A stretch of 64,000 nucleotides of DNA, from positions 5,666 through 69,665 of the forward strand of contig DASZDG010000056.1 of NCBI GenBank assembly GCA_035942255.1. Reading direction: 5' to 3'. Origin of the DNA: JALZEG01 sp035942255. Lineage in GTDB: Bacteria > Actinomycetota > CADDZG01 > WHSQ01. Position numbers and translations under genes: made by a program. The first letter of the stretch is position 1. Each line of letters opens with the position of its first letter. The notes under the pieces are model-generated. The model searched no databases and was not told the DNA's origin. It was given only the letters and a program-made list of their open reading frames with translations. Below, one piece after another: positions 16,084 through 24,275 of this stretch.

Positions 16084-16542
16084 ATGGGCGGTTACGCGGA
16101 CAAGCTCCAAAAGGCGGCGGGGGACGTCCTGCGTCCCGGCGAGACGGTGATCGGAGCAATCCGCACGCAGCCCCGCGGGACCGCGATGGGGGCCGCCGGC
16201 GGGATAGTCGGAGCGGTCGCGGTCGGCCACCAGGGAGGAAAGGCGCGCGAACGCGCGACGGAGGGATCGGTGGCCGCTTCGCTGCCGACCAGCCGGTTCG
16301 CGCTCGGTCTCACGAACGAGCGCATGCTCGCGTTCAACTACACCGCGATGGGGAAGCCGAAGGACCTCCAGAACGAGGTGCCGCTGGACGCCGTCGTCAA
16401 CGTCGAGCGCGGAGGAGCGAAGATCACCAACTCGGTCGTCGTGACATTCGGCGACGGCTCGGCCATCGAGCTCGAGACCGCGAAGCTCGAGAAGGTCGAC
16501 GACTTCATCGACGCGTTCAAGAGGACGAAGGCCGCGACGTAG
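16084..16542 (+). CDS. Small PH-like-domain protein, unknown function
   Basis: A 152-residue protein. N-terminal 30 residues are helical (YADKLQKAAGDVLRPGETV); a Gly/Ala-rich stretch (GTAMGAAGGIVGAVAVGHQG) might be a glycine-zipper segment; the C-terminal half alternates hydrophobic strands and ends in a helix (EKVDDFIDAFKRTK) like a bacterial PH-like fold. The start is set by the strong promoter and ribosome-binding site upstream. Function unknown. Confidence 0.7.
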   Translation: MGGYADKLQKAAGDVLRPGETVIGAIRTQPRGTAMGAAGGIVGAVAVGHQGGKARERATEGSVAASLPTSRFALGLTNERMLAFNYTAMGKPKDLQNEVPLDAVVNVERGGAKITNSVVVTFGDGSAIELETAKLEKVDDFIDAFKRTKAAT

Positions 16543-16547
16543 AAGGG

Positions 16548-16787
16548 TTACCCCAGGGCGCGGGTTCTCCTTTGAAGCTCGCCCTTGAAGTACCGGCCGT
16601 GCGTGGCTTTCAGCGTCTCAATCGAGTCCGACCCCAGCATCACGACCTCGACGTCAGCCTCGTCCCGAAAACGTTCTTCACGATCGAACAGCTCCTTCAG
16701 GGCGACGTCCCGTTCGGCCTCGGGGAACTCGACCATCTCGAGGATCTCGCCACGAGGCCTGTCGAAGACGATGACGAACTGCTTCAT
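16548..16787 (-). CDS. Small partner of the RelA/SpoT-domain protein
   Basis: A 79-residue soluble, acidic protein (MKQFVIVFDRPRGEILEMVE) with no named family that I recognise. Its ATG overlaps the stop of the RelA/SpoT-domain gene by four bases, so the two proteins are made together. In toxic small alarmone synthetase pairs a small antitoxin gene adjoins the synthetase; this is a candidate for that role, by position only. Confidence 0.6.
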   Translation of the reverse strand: MKQFVIVFDRPRGEILEMVEFPEAERDVALKELFDREERFRDEADVEVVMLGSDSIETLKATHGRYFKGELQRRTRALG

Positions 16788-17557
16788 ACGGACTCACCTT
16801 CTTCGAGCGCGTCGAGGATGACCGTGAGCGCTCGCCTGAACGATATCTCGTCGTCGTCCACGCGCCGCTTGAGGGCCGTGAACCGGTCAACGGCCACGTC
16901 CTCTATCGGAGTGAGATCGGAAGAGGACTCGCCGGCAGGCAACTCGGCAGCGAGAGCCTCCAGCGACGCGCGCAGTCCTTCGTGATGAGCGATGTTCTCC
17001 GACAGCGCGATCAAGCCTTCGACGGTTCCCCGACGTGCTGCTTCCCGAGGCATCTCGCCGTACCTGATCCCGCGCCCGAACCGGTCTGCGACCCGCTCCA
17101 TGACCTCCGCCCATAGATGCTGAAGGGGAGTCCGGACCTGGACCTCAACACGCCGCGTCTGGACACGCGCGACGAGGTGAACGGCGCGATAACCGTGGCT
17201 TGGCGTCTCCCTCCGGTCGTAGACCTTCCCACCGAGGCGCGCCGCGATCTTCGAGACGATCGCGTCCTGTTCGTCCAGCGTCACATCCGGCACGATCCTG
17301 GTCCCGGCGATGTCCTGGATCGACGTCAGCCGCGTCGTCTCGCGGACGAGCTTGTCGATGATCGTCCCCGGGGTCTTCGTTCGCGAGGTCGGGGAGAAGC
17401 CGAGACGTTGCAGCTCGGCTTCGACAACGGTCAGCGCGGGAGTGTGCGCCGCGCGGAACTGTTGCAGGAGCCTGAGGTCGTCGCGCGAAGGCGCGTCTCC
17501 GCTCCTGAGCCGTTCGCCGAGCCGGTCAAGCTGCGAATTCGACGGGAGGTTCTCCAC
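16784..17557 (-). CDS. RelA/SpoT-domain (small alarmone synthetase-like) protein
   Basis: A 257-residue stand-alone RelA/SpoT nucleotidyltransferase domain. Visible family motifs are SRTKTPGTIIDKL (substrate loop), IAGTRIV, the GYRAVHLV block and EVQVRTPLQHLWAEVMERVA. There is no HD hydrolase domain and no TGS/ACT regulatory part, so it would be a synthetase only. Such short enzymes make (p)ppGpp, (p)ppApp, or modify tRNA in the toxSAS group. The GTG start lies seven bases after a TACCTT box on the minus strand; an in-frame TTG nine bases upstream is less likely. Confidence 0.82.
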   Translation of the reverse strand: MENLPSNSQLDRLGERLRSGDAPSRDDLRLLQQFRAAHTPALTVVEAELQRLGFSPTSRTKTPGTIIDKLVRETTRLTSIQDIAGTRIVPDVTLDEQDAIVSKIAARLGGKVYDRRETPSHGYRAVHLVARVQTRRVEVQVRTPLQHLWAEVMERVADRFGRGIRYGEMPREAARRGTVEGLIALSENIAHHEGLRASLEALAAELPAGESSSDLTPIEDVAVDRFTALKRRVDDDEISFRRALTVILDALEEGESV

Positions 17558-17595
17558 GTTCGCCAAGGTAGAACGCGGGTGCGACAGAATCGGGC

Positions 17596-18750
17596 TCAGC
17601 CCAGGGCCCGGTCCAGGTCCGCTATCAGGTCGTCCACGTGCTCGATCCCTACGGAGAGCCGCACGAGCTCCGGCGGGATCTCGAGGCTCGACCCCGCGAG
17701 GCTCGCGTGCGTCATCTGGCCGGGGTGCTCGATCAGCGACTCGACGCCGCCCAGCGACTCGGCCAGGAAGAACAGCTTCGTGCTCTCGCAGATCCTGAGC
17801 GCCTCCTCCTCCGACGTCGCCTCGAAAGACACCATGCCCCCGTAGAGCGGCGCGCCGGCCGCGGACATCTGCCGCGTCGCGACGTCGTGGGCCGGGAAGT
17901 CCTCGAAGCCCGGCCAGTAGACCTTGCTCACCTTGTCGTGCGTGCGCAGCCACGCCGCAACGGCGGCCGCGTTCTCCGAGTGCGCGCGCATGCGCAGCCC
18001 GAGCGTCTTCAGCCCCCGCAGCAGCAGCCAGCTGTCGAACGGGCCCGGCACCGGCCCGACCGCGTTCTGCAGGAAACGGAGCCGCTCGGCGAGGCCGTCG
18101 TCGTCGGTCGCGACCGTTCCCATCAACAGGTCCGAGTGCCCGCCGAGGTACTTCGTCGCGGAATAGACGACCGCGTCGGCGCCGTGCGCCAGCGGGAGCT
18201 GCAGGTACGGCGTCGCGAACGTGTTGTCGACCACGACGGTCGCGCCGGCGGCGTGGCCCACCTCGGCGAGCATCGAGATGTCGAGGATCTTCAGCAGCGG
18301 GTTCGTCGGCGTCTCCGCGATCAGGAGCGCGGCCCCCCCTTCGACTGCGGCCTCTACCGACGCACGGTCGGTCATGTCGGCGATCGCGTAGCGCAGCCCG
18401 AGGTTCGCCAGCACCTTGTCGAACAGCCTGTAGGTGCCGCCGTAGACGTCGTCCGGAATCACGACCTTGTCTCCGTGGTTGCACATGAGAGCAAGGGTCG
18501 TTATGGCCGCCATGCCGGAAGCGAACGAGATCGCGTGCTCGGCCTGCTCGAGCGCGGCAAGACAGATATCGAGCGCACGCCGGGTCGGATTGTCCGTTCG
18601 GGAGTATTCGAAACCTTTGTGCCTCGCTACAGCTTCCTGCACGTATGTCGATGTTTGATAGATCGGGACTACCGCAGCTCCCGTGGTCGGGTCGGGATCC
18701 TGGCCTGCGTGAATTGCGTATGTCTCGAAACGCATAGGGTCTGATGTCAT
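17596..18750 (-). CDS. metB: Cystathionine gamma-synthase / gamma-lyase family PLP enzyme
   Basis: A 384-residue Cys/Met-metabolism PLP-dependent enzyme. The opening FETYAIHAGQDPDPTTGAAV, the tyrosine-arginine pair EYSRTDNPTR and the PLP lysine in YSATKYLGGHSD are diagnostic. It may form cystathionine from an activated homoserine or cleave it; the presence of cystathionine beta-synthase makes the lyase role possible too. The ATG at 18750 follows GGAGATCAG. Confidence 0.92.
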   Translation of the reverse strand: MTSDPMRFETYAIHAGQDPDPTTGAAVVPIYQTSTYVQEAVARHKGFEYSRTDNPTRRALDICLAALEQAEHAISFASGMAAITTLALMCNHGDKVVIPDDVYGGTYRLFDKVLANLGLRYAIADMTDRASVEAAVEGGAALLIAETPTNPLLKILDISMLAEVGHAAGATVVVDNTFATPYLQLPLAHGADAVVYSATKYLGGHSDLLMGTVATDDDGLAERLRFLQNAVGPVPGPFDSWLLLRGLKTLGLRMRAHSENAAAVAAWLRTHDKVSKVYWPGFEDFPAHDVATRQMSAAGAPLYGGMVSFEATSEEEALRICESTKLFFLAESLGGVESLIEHPGQMTHASLAGSSLEIPPELVRLSVGIEHVDDLIADLDRALG

Positions 18751-18786
18751 CTGATCTCCGACGAGGGGGCGAGTGAGCTGAGGGAC

Positions 18787-19590
18787 TTGGATACCACGGG
18801 CGGGGGCAGCGCTCGTGTTGCTATCGCAGGGCAGTGGCGCAAGGACGCGGGCAAGTTCCCCCTCCTGTACGCACGCGCGATCCAGCTGGCCGGCGGCTCT
18901 CCGTACGTCCTCTCGACGTTCGAGATGCCTCCCACCGAAGAGGTCCTCGACGACGTCCCCCTGACGACGGGCATCGACCCCTACGACCCCACCGGGCTCG
19001 ACGGCGCGAGCGCGCTGCTGCTGCCGGGTGGCGGTGACATCGACCCCGAGTGGTACGGCTGCGCGCGGCACCCGAAGACGCACGGCGTCAGCCACCGGCG
19101 CGACCGGTTCGAGCTGACGCTCCTCGCGGAGGCTCTCGACCGCGACATGCCGGTGCTCGCGATCTGTCACGGGATGCAGCTGCTCAACGTGCACCTCGGC
19201 GGGACGCTCGACCAGCACCTCGCCGACCGTCCGCAGCGGCTGCAGCACGACCGCGACATGCCCCGGGCCGAGCCCGCGCACGGCATCCGCATGAACGAGC
19301 GCAGCCCCCTCGCCAGCATCATGGACGGCGCGTCCGCGCCGGTGAACTCGCACCACCACCAGGGCCTCGACCGCGTCGGTCAGGGCCTCCAGGAGATCGC
19401 GTGGGCCGAGGACGGCGTGCTCGAGGGCGTCTACTGCACCGACCGCAGCTGGGTCGTCGGCGTGCAGTGGCACCCGGAGGCGATGGCCGCAGTCGACCCG
19501 AGGCAGCTGGCGATCTTCGAGGACTTCGTGTCGGCGGCAGAGTCGCACGCAGCCGCACCGAGAGGGCTGCGCTCCGCGCAATCTGCTTAG
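18787..19590 (+). CDS. Gamma-glutamyl-gamma-aminobutyrate hydrolase-like peptidase (C26)
   Basis: A 267-residue class I glutamine-amidotransferase-like hydrolase. The catalytic nucleophile lies in LAICHGMQLLNV, the His-Glu pair in GVQWHPEAM, and the family motif LLLPGGGDIDPEWY is present. Members cut gamma-glutamyl bonds, e.g. in putrescine or ethanolamine breakdown. No ATG or GTG is available upstream; the start is most likely TTG at 18787. The stop lies inside repeat copy C. Confidence 0.85.
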   Translation: MDTTGGGSARVAIAGQWRKDAGKFPLLYARAIQLAGGSPYVLSTFEMPPTEEVLDDVPLTTGIDPYDPTGLDGASALLLPGGGDIDPEWYGCARHPKTHGVSHRRDRFELTLLAEALDRDMPVLAICHGMQLLNVHLGGTLDQHLADRPQRLQHDRDMPRAEPAHGIRMNERSPLASIMDGASAPVNSHHHQGLDRVGQGLQEIAWAEDGVLEGVYCTDRSWVVGVQWHPEAMAAVDPRQLAIFEDFVSAAESHAAAPRGLRSAQSA

Positions 19591-19658
19591 CGGGATCGCA
19601 AGCGATCCCGCCCGATGCGGGCTCTCGCGCCGCTCAACGTCGTCGCCTTCGGCGACGG
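19581..19658 (+). repeat. Dispersed double-hairpin repeat, copy C
   Basis: First stem CGGGATCGC / GCGATCCCG with AA loop, second stem CGTCGCC / GGCGACG with TTC loop. It overlaps the last 10 bases of the C26 peptidase gene and lies five bases before the convergent DUF5719 gene end. Confidence 0.82.
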
Positions 19659-19663
19659 CCGGG

Positions 19664-21055
19664 CTAGTCGGGTAGCGGCAGGCCCATCAGGCTCGCCACG
19701 TCACCGGCGCCTCCAGAGTACGAGAACCGCTCCGCCACCACCGGTCCCGTCGCGGTCACCAGGACCGCCGTCGGCGCCCCCGCGGTGAGGTCGCTCAACG
19801 GGACCCTCAGCCGCGCACCGCGCGACAGCGGGACGTTCCGCAGGGCCCGCGGCCGCAGCGTCCGGCCGTCCGCGCGCATGATCTCGAGCGTTACCTGGAC
19901 GTCCATCGGACCGGGGTTCAGCAGCACCGCCGAGTCCGTGTCCGGCCGCGACGTCGCCGGGCCGAGCAGCCACCGTTTCACGGGCACGGTCGCGCCGATC
20001 TCCGACGCGACCCCGTCGAGCTCCTCGGTCGCGTAGAAGACCGTCCGCTCGGCCACCACCGGCACGGCGTTCACCGACCGGATCACGGCGCTCACGCCGG
20101 CCGCCTCGCCCCCGGGGAGCATCGACTGGTCGATCGGGATCGAGATCGTCGAGCGCGGAGGCACCGCCATCCCCGTGAGGGCGGCGACCTGCTCGGTGCG
20201 TTCGGCCGTCGCGAGCGAGACGTCGACCAGGGCCTCCTGCGAGCCGGGGTTCATCACGATCAGGCGCTCGTCGATCCCCTCGCCGACGGCCCCCTCCGGG
20301 AAGTGCCACACGTCGCTGGTCGCGGTCGCCCCGAGCGTGAACTGGACGCCCGACGGCTTCTCCTCCGGCTCCGCGATCGACAGGCGCCATGCGACGATCC
20401 GCCCCCGGACGGCGCTGACGACCGTGCCGAGCACCTTCTGCTGCTCGGACACGAACTTGTTGATCTCGACCGTGAACGAGCTCTCCGACGGCACCGCGAC
20501 GTCCGACAGCCCCGCCTTCGAACGCTCGCCGGCCGGAGTCAGCAGCGACACGCTCACGACCGCCTCGTCGGGGAACGGGTTGTAGATGAGCATGCGCTGG
20601 TCGTGCGTGACGGTGGAGTTGCCCTCGGGGAAGTACCAGCGCGTGGACGCGCGGCGCGCGCATCCCGCGGCCCCCACACCGCCGACCGGATCCTCGATGC
20701 TCGTCACGGCAGTCGCCTCGATCGAGCCGCCGTACCCGACGACGTCCGACGCACCTGCGGTCGGAGGCTTGTGCTCGAGGATCGAACCAGGTGCGAGCTC
20801 CTCGCGTTCCTCCGAGCCCGGCTCCACGCCGACGGCGATCGGTTCGTCCCCGCCCGTCGCCGCGGTGAGGGAGACACGCGACGCGGGCTTGCCGAGCGAC
20901 GGAGGACAGAAGACCGCGCGTGCGGAGAACTCCGGCTCGGCCCGCGCTTGCACGACGCCCCCGACGTCGGGACCCCACGAGTCGAGCGCGACGCCCCCGA
21001 AGAGGAACAACGCGATGACCACGGCGACGACGCCCTCGCCGGAGCGGGCGCTCAC
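19664..21055 (-). CDS. DUF5719-family cell-envelope protein
   Basis: A 463-residue protein with one N-terminal membrane helix (about 10-28) and a large extracytoplasmic part of repeated beta-rich modules: RWYFPEGNSTV and DVWHFPEGAVGEG mark the starts of similar repeats, each followed by a YNP/MNP motif. This repeat pattern is typical of DUF5719. Its ATG overlaps the stop of the large GT2 gene by four bases, as in other actinobacteria. Role unknown, presumably in envelope glycan assembly. Confidence 0.8.
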   Translation of the reverse strand: MSARSGEGVVAVVIALFLFGGVALDSWGPDVGGVVQARAEPEFSARAVFCPPSLGKPASRVSLTAATGGDEPIAVGVEPGSEEREELAPGSILEHKPPTAGASDVVGYGGSIEATAVTSIEDPVGGVGAAGCARRASTRWYFPEGNSTVTHDQRMLIYNPFPDEAVVSVSLLTPAGERSKAGLSDVAVPSESSFTVEINKFVSEQQKVLGTVVSAVRGRIVAWRLSIAEPEEKPSGVQFTLGATATSDVWHFPEGAVGEGIDERLIVMNPGSQEALVDVSLATAERTEQVAALTGMAVPPRSTISIPIDQSMLPGGEAAGVSAVIRSVNAVPVVAERTVFYATEELDGVASEIGATVPVKRWLLGPATSRPDTDSAVLLNPGPMDVQVTLEIMRADGRTLRPRALRNVPLSRGARLRVPLSDLTAGAPTAVLVTATGPVVAERFSYSGGAGDVASLMGLPLPD

Positions 21056-24000
21056 GAGGCGCTCCCGCGATGGGTCAGCGGGCCGCGGTGGCCTCCCGCT
21101 CGCGCGGGCACTCGCTTAGCGCGCGAGAACGCCGCGCCGAGCGTCACGATCCACGCAAGTGCGGCGCCGACCAGCCACGCGACGTGGGACAGCTCGCGCG
21201 GGAACCCGACGGTGAGCGGGCCACTGACCGAACCGGGAAGCGTGAACGCATTGCCCCAGCCGCCGTCCGCACGCTCCAGGCGGACCCCGCCGACGGTCGC
21301 CTCCCATCCCGGATGCGCGGCCTCCGCCAGGAACAGCGTTCCCGGGCCGGTCACGCGGCGCGCCTCGAAGCGCGACGGCGAGACGGAAGAGGCCGTGTAC
21401 GTCCTCACCACCTGCGTCTGCGGGACGAGGGACGGGTCTCGCTCCGCCACGGCCGCCACGGGATCGGGGGGCTCCCCGTACACCGCGGCGCGTGAGAGCG
21501 CCGCCTGGTTCTCGAGCAGCAGGTAGCGCTCCTCCGTCCGGATCAGGCCGAGGTCCCGCTGGTCGAGCCACGGCCGCGCGCCGCCCCCGCGCTCGAGGAC
21601 GACGAACCGGACGTTGAAGGCGCCGAGGAGGCTCCCTCCCCGGTCGGTCGTGCCCTCCTCGATCGACGCGACGACCGAGTCGAGAGCGCGGTGCGCCGGC
21701 GGCGACGCCTGCTGGAACAGGTCGCTCAGCACCTGCCCGCGGGACCCGGTGAGGAAGTGATTGTCGAGGGGGCGCGCCGCGCTGAGCCCTCCGCTCTCCC
21801 ACGCCTCGCCCTCCCACAGGACGCGGAACTCGCCGGTCTGGCGCGCCTCCGCCTCGAGCAGCGCGCCGACTTGGGCGACGTCTTCGGAGATGCCCCGCCC
21901 GGCGCCGCCACCCGGCTCCCACTCGCCGTGCCACAGCGCGGGCGCCAGCCCCGCGCCCATGAGGACGACCGCGGCCGAGACGGCCGCGAGCGTCGCGGCA
22001 TGCACGAGCCCGAGACCGCGGCGAGGGAGGTCGAGCCGGAAGGCGCCGACCGCGACTCCGGTCAGCCCGGCGAAGGCCAGCGACGCGAGGACCCCCGCCT
22101 CCGTCGGCGACGCGACCGGGGGCCGGATCAGCCCGGCCGCGACGGACGCGATCACCCCGCCGCTCAACACGACGAGGCTCCACAGCGCGAGCGCGAGCCG
22201 GCGGCGCTGGCCCTCCCCGACGAACACCGCGACCAGGCCGAGGGCGGTCAACGCGAGGCCGAACAGCGCGGGCCCCTCGGGCGTCTGGCCCAGGAGGACG
22301 CTCGCCATCCCGTGCTCGCGGAAGCCCGCGGCGTACGACCTCCAGGTGTCGTCGCCGAACAGGAGCTGCAGAGGAGCCCCCTCCTCGAGCCACGTCGCGC
22401 TCCACGGCAGCAGGACGACCCACGACAGCACGAGCGCGATGAAGCATGCGGTGAACCCGCGCAGCGGCCGTCCCGCCGGGTCCATGAGGCGCCGCGTCAC
22501 CGTGAGGACCGCGGCGCACGCGAGGTAGAGGAGCAACGACCCGGGGACGAACGCCGCCGAGACCGCGGCCCCCAGGACGATCCGCGCGACCGCGCGGCCC
22601 CGGTTCCAGCGCGGCGGCTTGACCCAGCCGATCAGCTGCAGCATCGCGGCGATCACGAAGGGAGCCGCGGCGCCGAAGAACAGCGCGCCGAGCGCGCCCG
22701 TGCGCACGCCGGAGTAGCCGACGGAGCCGAGCGCGTAGGCGAGGCCGGCCGCGAAGCGCGCGGGGCGGTCGACCATGTCCGAGACGAGATGGTGCATCCC
22801 GACGAACGCGACGAGCCCGAGGCCGAGCACGAGCATCTTCTGCGCGACGCCGGCCGCGCCGAGCGTCAGGGGGGCCGCGAACCCGAGCAGGGCGAACGCC
22901 GGCACGGGCGTGGCCTCCTGCCCGAGCCCGACGCTCCGCCACGGCGTCGCCCATGCCCGCCACAGCCCCGTGACGCGCTCGGGGAACGGCAGCAGCTCGC
23001 CTATCGCGGCCGGAGGCGACAGCAGGAAGTCGCGGAACCCGAGGAGGAACGCGAGCAGCCCGACGACGAGGAGCGCGCCGGCGAGCCCTCGCAGCTTGTT
23101 CGTGAGCGCACGCGCCTGGCCGGTGCGGCGCGAGAGGAGCTCGGTCCTCCGCCCCCACACGTGCTCGAGCCTGTCGGCCTGGTGCCCGATGTAGGCGCGC
23201 ACGCGCGTCGACTCCCGGACGGTGAGGCGCCTGAGCTTGCGGTCCGGGACCTTCCGGTGGCGCTGCACGCGCGACCTCTCCGCCACGGTCTGCGGCAACG
23301 TCGCGAGATTCCATCCGAGAGCGCGCGCGAGGTTCCAGATCTCGCGCGGCTGCCTCAGGATCACGAACCCGAGCATCTCGACGAGCGTCAGCAGAAGGAA
23401 CTGCGGGATCAGCGCGATGAGGCGCAGCCCGGACGCGCTCTTCGTCACCGCGCGCAGGCGATTGCGCCGGATGTAGTAGCGCGACGGCTCGAACGGCGAC
23501 CGCCGCTCGCCCTTCGCGAGCGCGATCGCGTGCCGCGCCTTCGCCAGCGGCTCGACCCGGACCGCGTATCCCGCGACGCGCGCCCTCCAGCAGAGGTCGA
23601 GGTCTTCGGAGAACGCCCGCATGCGCGCGTCCCACCCGCGCAGCCGGCGGAACACCTCCTGGCGGATCATCATGCACGTCGAGGTCACGTAGAAGACCTC
23701 GTGGGAGGCGTCGTGCTGCCCGAGGTCGATCTCGCCCTCGTCCAGCCCCTTGTAGGGATAGCCGAACCTGTCGGTCGCCATCCCGATCTCCTCGAGCCGG
23801 TCGGGGTCGTCCCACGCGACGATCTTCGGGCCGACGATCGCGGTCGTCGCGTCCGCGAGCACGCGCGCGACCATGCGCTCGACGGAGTCCTCGGTCAGCG
23901 CCGCGTCGTCGTGGATGAACAGCAGCAGGTCGGCGTCGGTCCGGACGCGCGCGAGCGCCCAGTTGATCGCCCCCCCGAAGCCCAGCGGGCGCGGCGTCCG

Positions 24001-24258
24001 CAGGTACCCCCACCGCCGGCGCTTGAGGTGGCGCTTCGCGATTCGTTTGAGCGCCGGCGTCTGCTTCGAGTCCGGCGACGCGTCGTCGACGACGAGCACG
24101 TCGAGCACGGGATACGTCTGGAGGTTCAGCGACACCAGGCAGTCGCGCAGCCACGTGCGGCCGGAATGCGTGACGACGATCGCGAGCACGCTGGGGAGGC
24201 CGGCCGGCGCGGTCGGCTCCTCAGGGCGCGTCTGTGTCTGTCCGGCGGCAGTGGTCAT
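21052..24258 (-). CDS. GT2 glycosyltransferase fused to a large membrane domain
   Basis: A 1068-residue protein. Residues 20-290 are a family 2 glycosyltransferase: VLAIVVTHSGRTWLRDCL, the VVDDASPD nucleotide-binding Asp motif, LLLFIHDDAAL (DXD-like) and AFSEDLDLCWRARVAGY (catalytic ED). After a basic linker, roughly 430-1068 contains about a dozen membrane helices and ends with an extracytoplasmic part. This architecture is conserved with DUF5719 in actinobacteria. It could add a sugar to a lipid carrier and act in export. It lies 17 bases after the FO synthase stop. Confidence 0.85.
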   Translation of the reverse strand: MTTAAGQTQTRPEEPTAPAGLPSVLAIVVTHSGRTWLRDCLVSLNLQTYPVLDVLVVDDASPDSKQTPALKRIAKRHLKRRRWGYLRTPRPLGFGGAINWALARVRTDADLLLFIHDDAALTEDSVERMVARVLADATTAIVGPKIVAWDDPDRLEEIGMATDRFGYPYKGLDEGEIDLGQHDASHEVFYVTSTCMMIRQEVFRRLRGWDARMRAFSEDLDLCWRARVAGYAVRVEPLAKARHAIALAKGERRSPFEPSRYYIRRNRLRAVTKSASGLRLIALIPQFLLLTLVEMLGFVILRQPREIWNLARALGWNLATLPQTVAERSRVQRHRKVPDRKLRRLTVRESTRVRAYIGHQADRLEHVWGRRTELLSRRTGQARALTNKLRGLAGALLVVGLLAFLLGFRDFLLSPPAAIGELLPFPERVTGLWRAWATPWRSVGLGQEATPVPAFALLGFAAPLTLGAAGVAQKMLVLGLGLVAFVGMHHLVSDMVDRPARFAAGLAYALGSVGYSGVRTGALGALFFGAAAPFVIAAMLQLIGWVKPPRWNRGRAVARIVLGAAVSAAFVPGSLLLYLACAAVLTVTRRLMDPAGRPLRGFTACFIALVLSWVVLLPWSATWLEEGAPLQLLFGDDTWRSYAAGFREHGMASVLLGQTPEGPALFGLALTALGLVAVFVGEGQRRRLALALWSLVVLSGGVIASVAAGLIRPPVASPTEAGVLASLAFAGLTGVAVGAFRLDLPRRGLGLVHAATLAAVSAAVVLMGAGLAPALWHGEWEPGGGAGRGISEDVAQVGALLEAEARQTGEFRVLWEGEAWESGGLSAARPLDNHFLTGSRGQVLSDLFQQASPPAHRALDSVVASIEEGTTDRGGSLLGAFNVRFVVLERGGGARPWLDQRDLGLIRTEERYLLLENQAALSRAAVYGEPPDPVAAVAERDPSLVPQTQVVRTYTASSVSPSRFEARRVTGPGTLFLAEAAHPGWEATVGGVRLERADGGWGNAFTLPGSVSGPLTVGFPRELSHVAWLVGAALAWIVTLGAAFSRAKRVPARAGGHRGPLTHRGSAS

Positions 24259-24275
24259 AGGTAGGAGCGGTGCCC

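Noticed and set aside
21691..24264. 857-residue plus-strand frame
   Set aside because: Antisense of the GT2 membrane protein; Arg/Glu/His-rich low-complexity translation with no domain.
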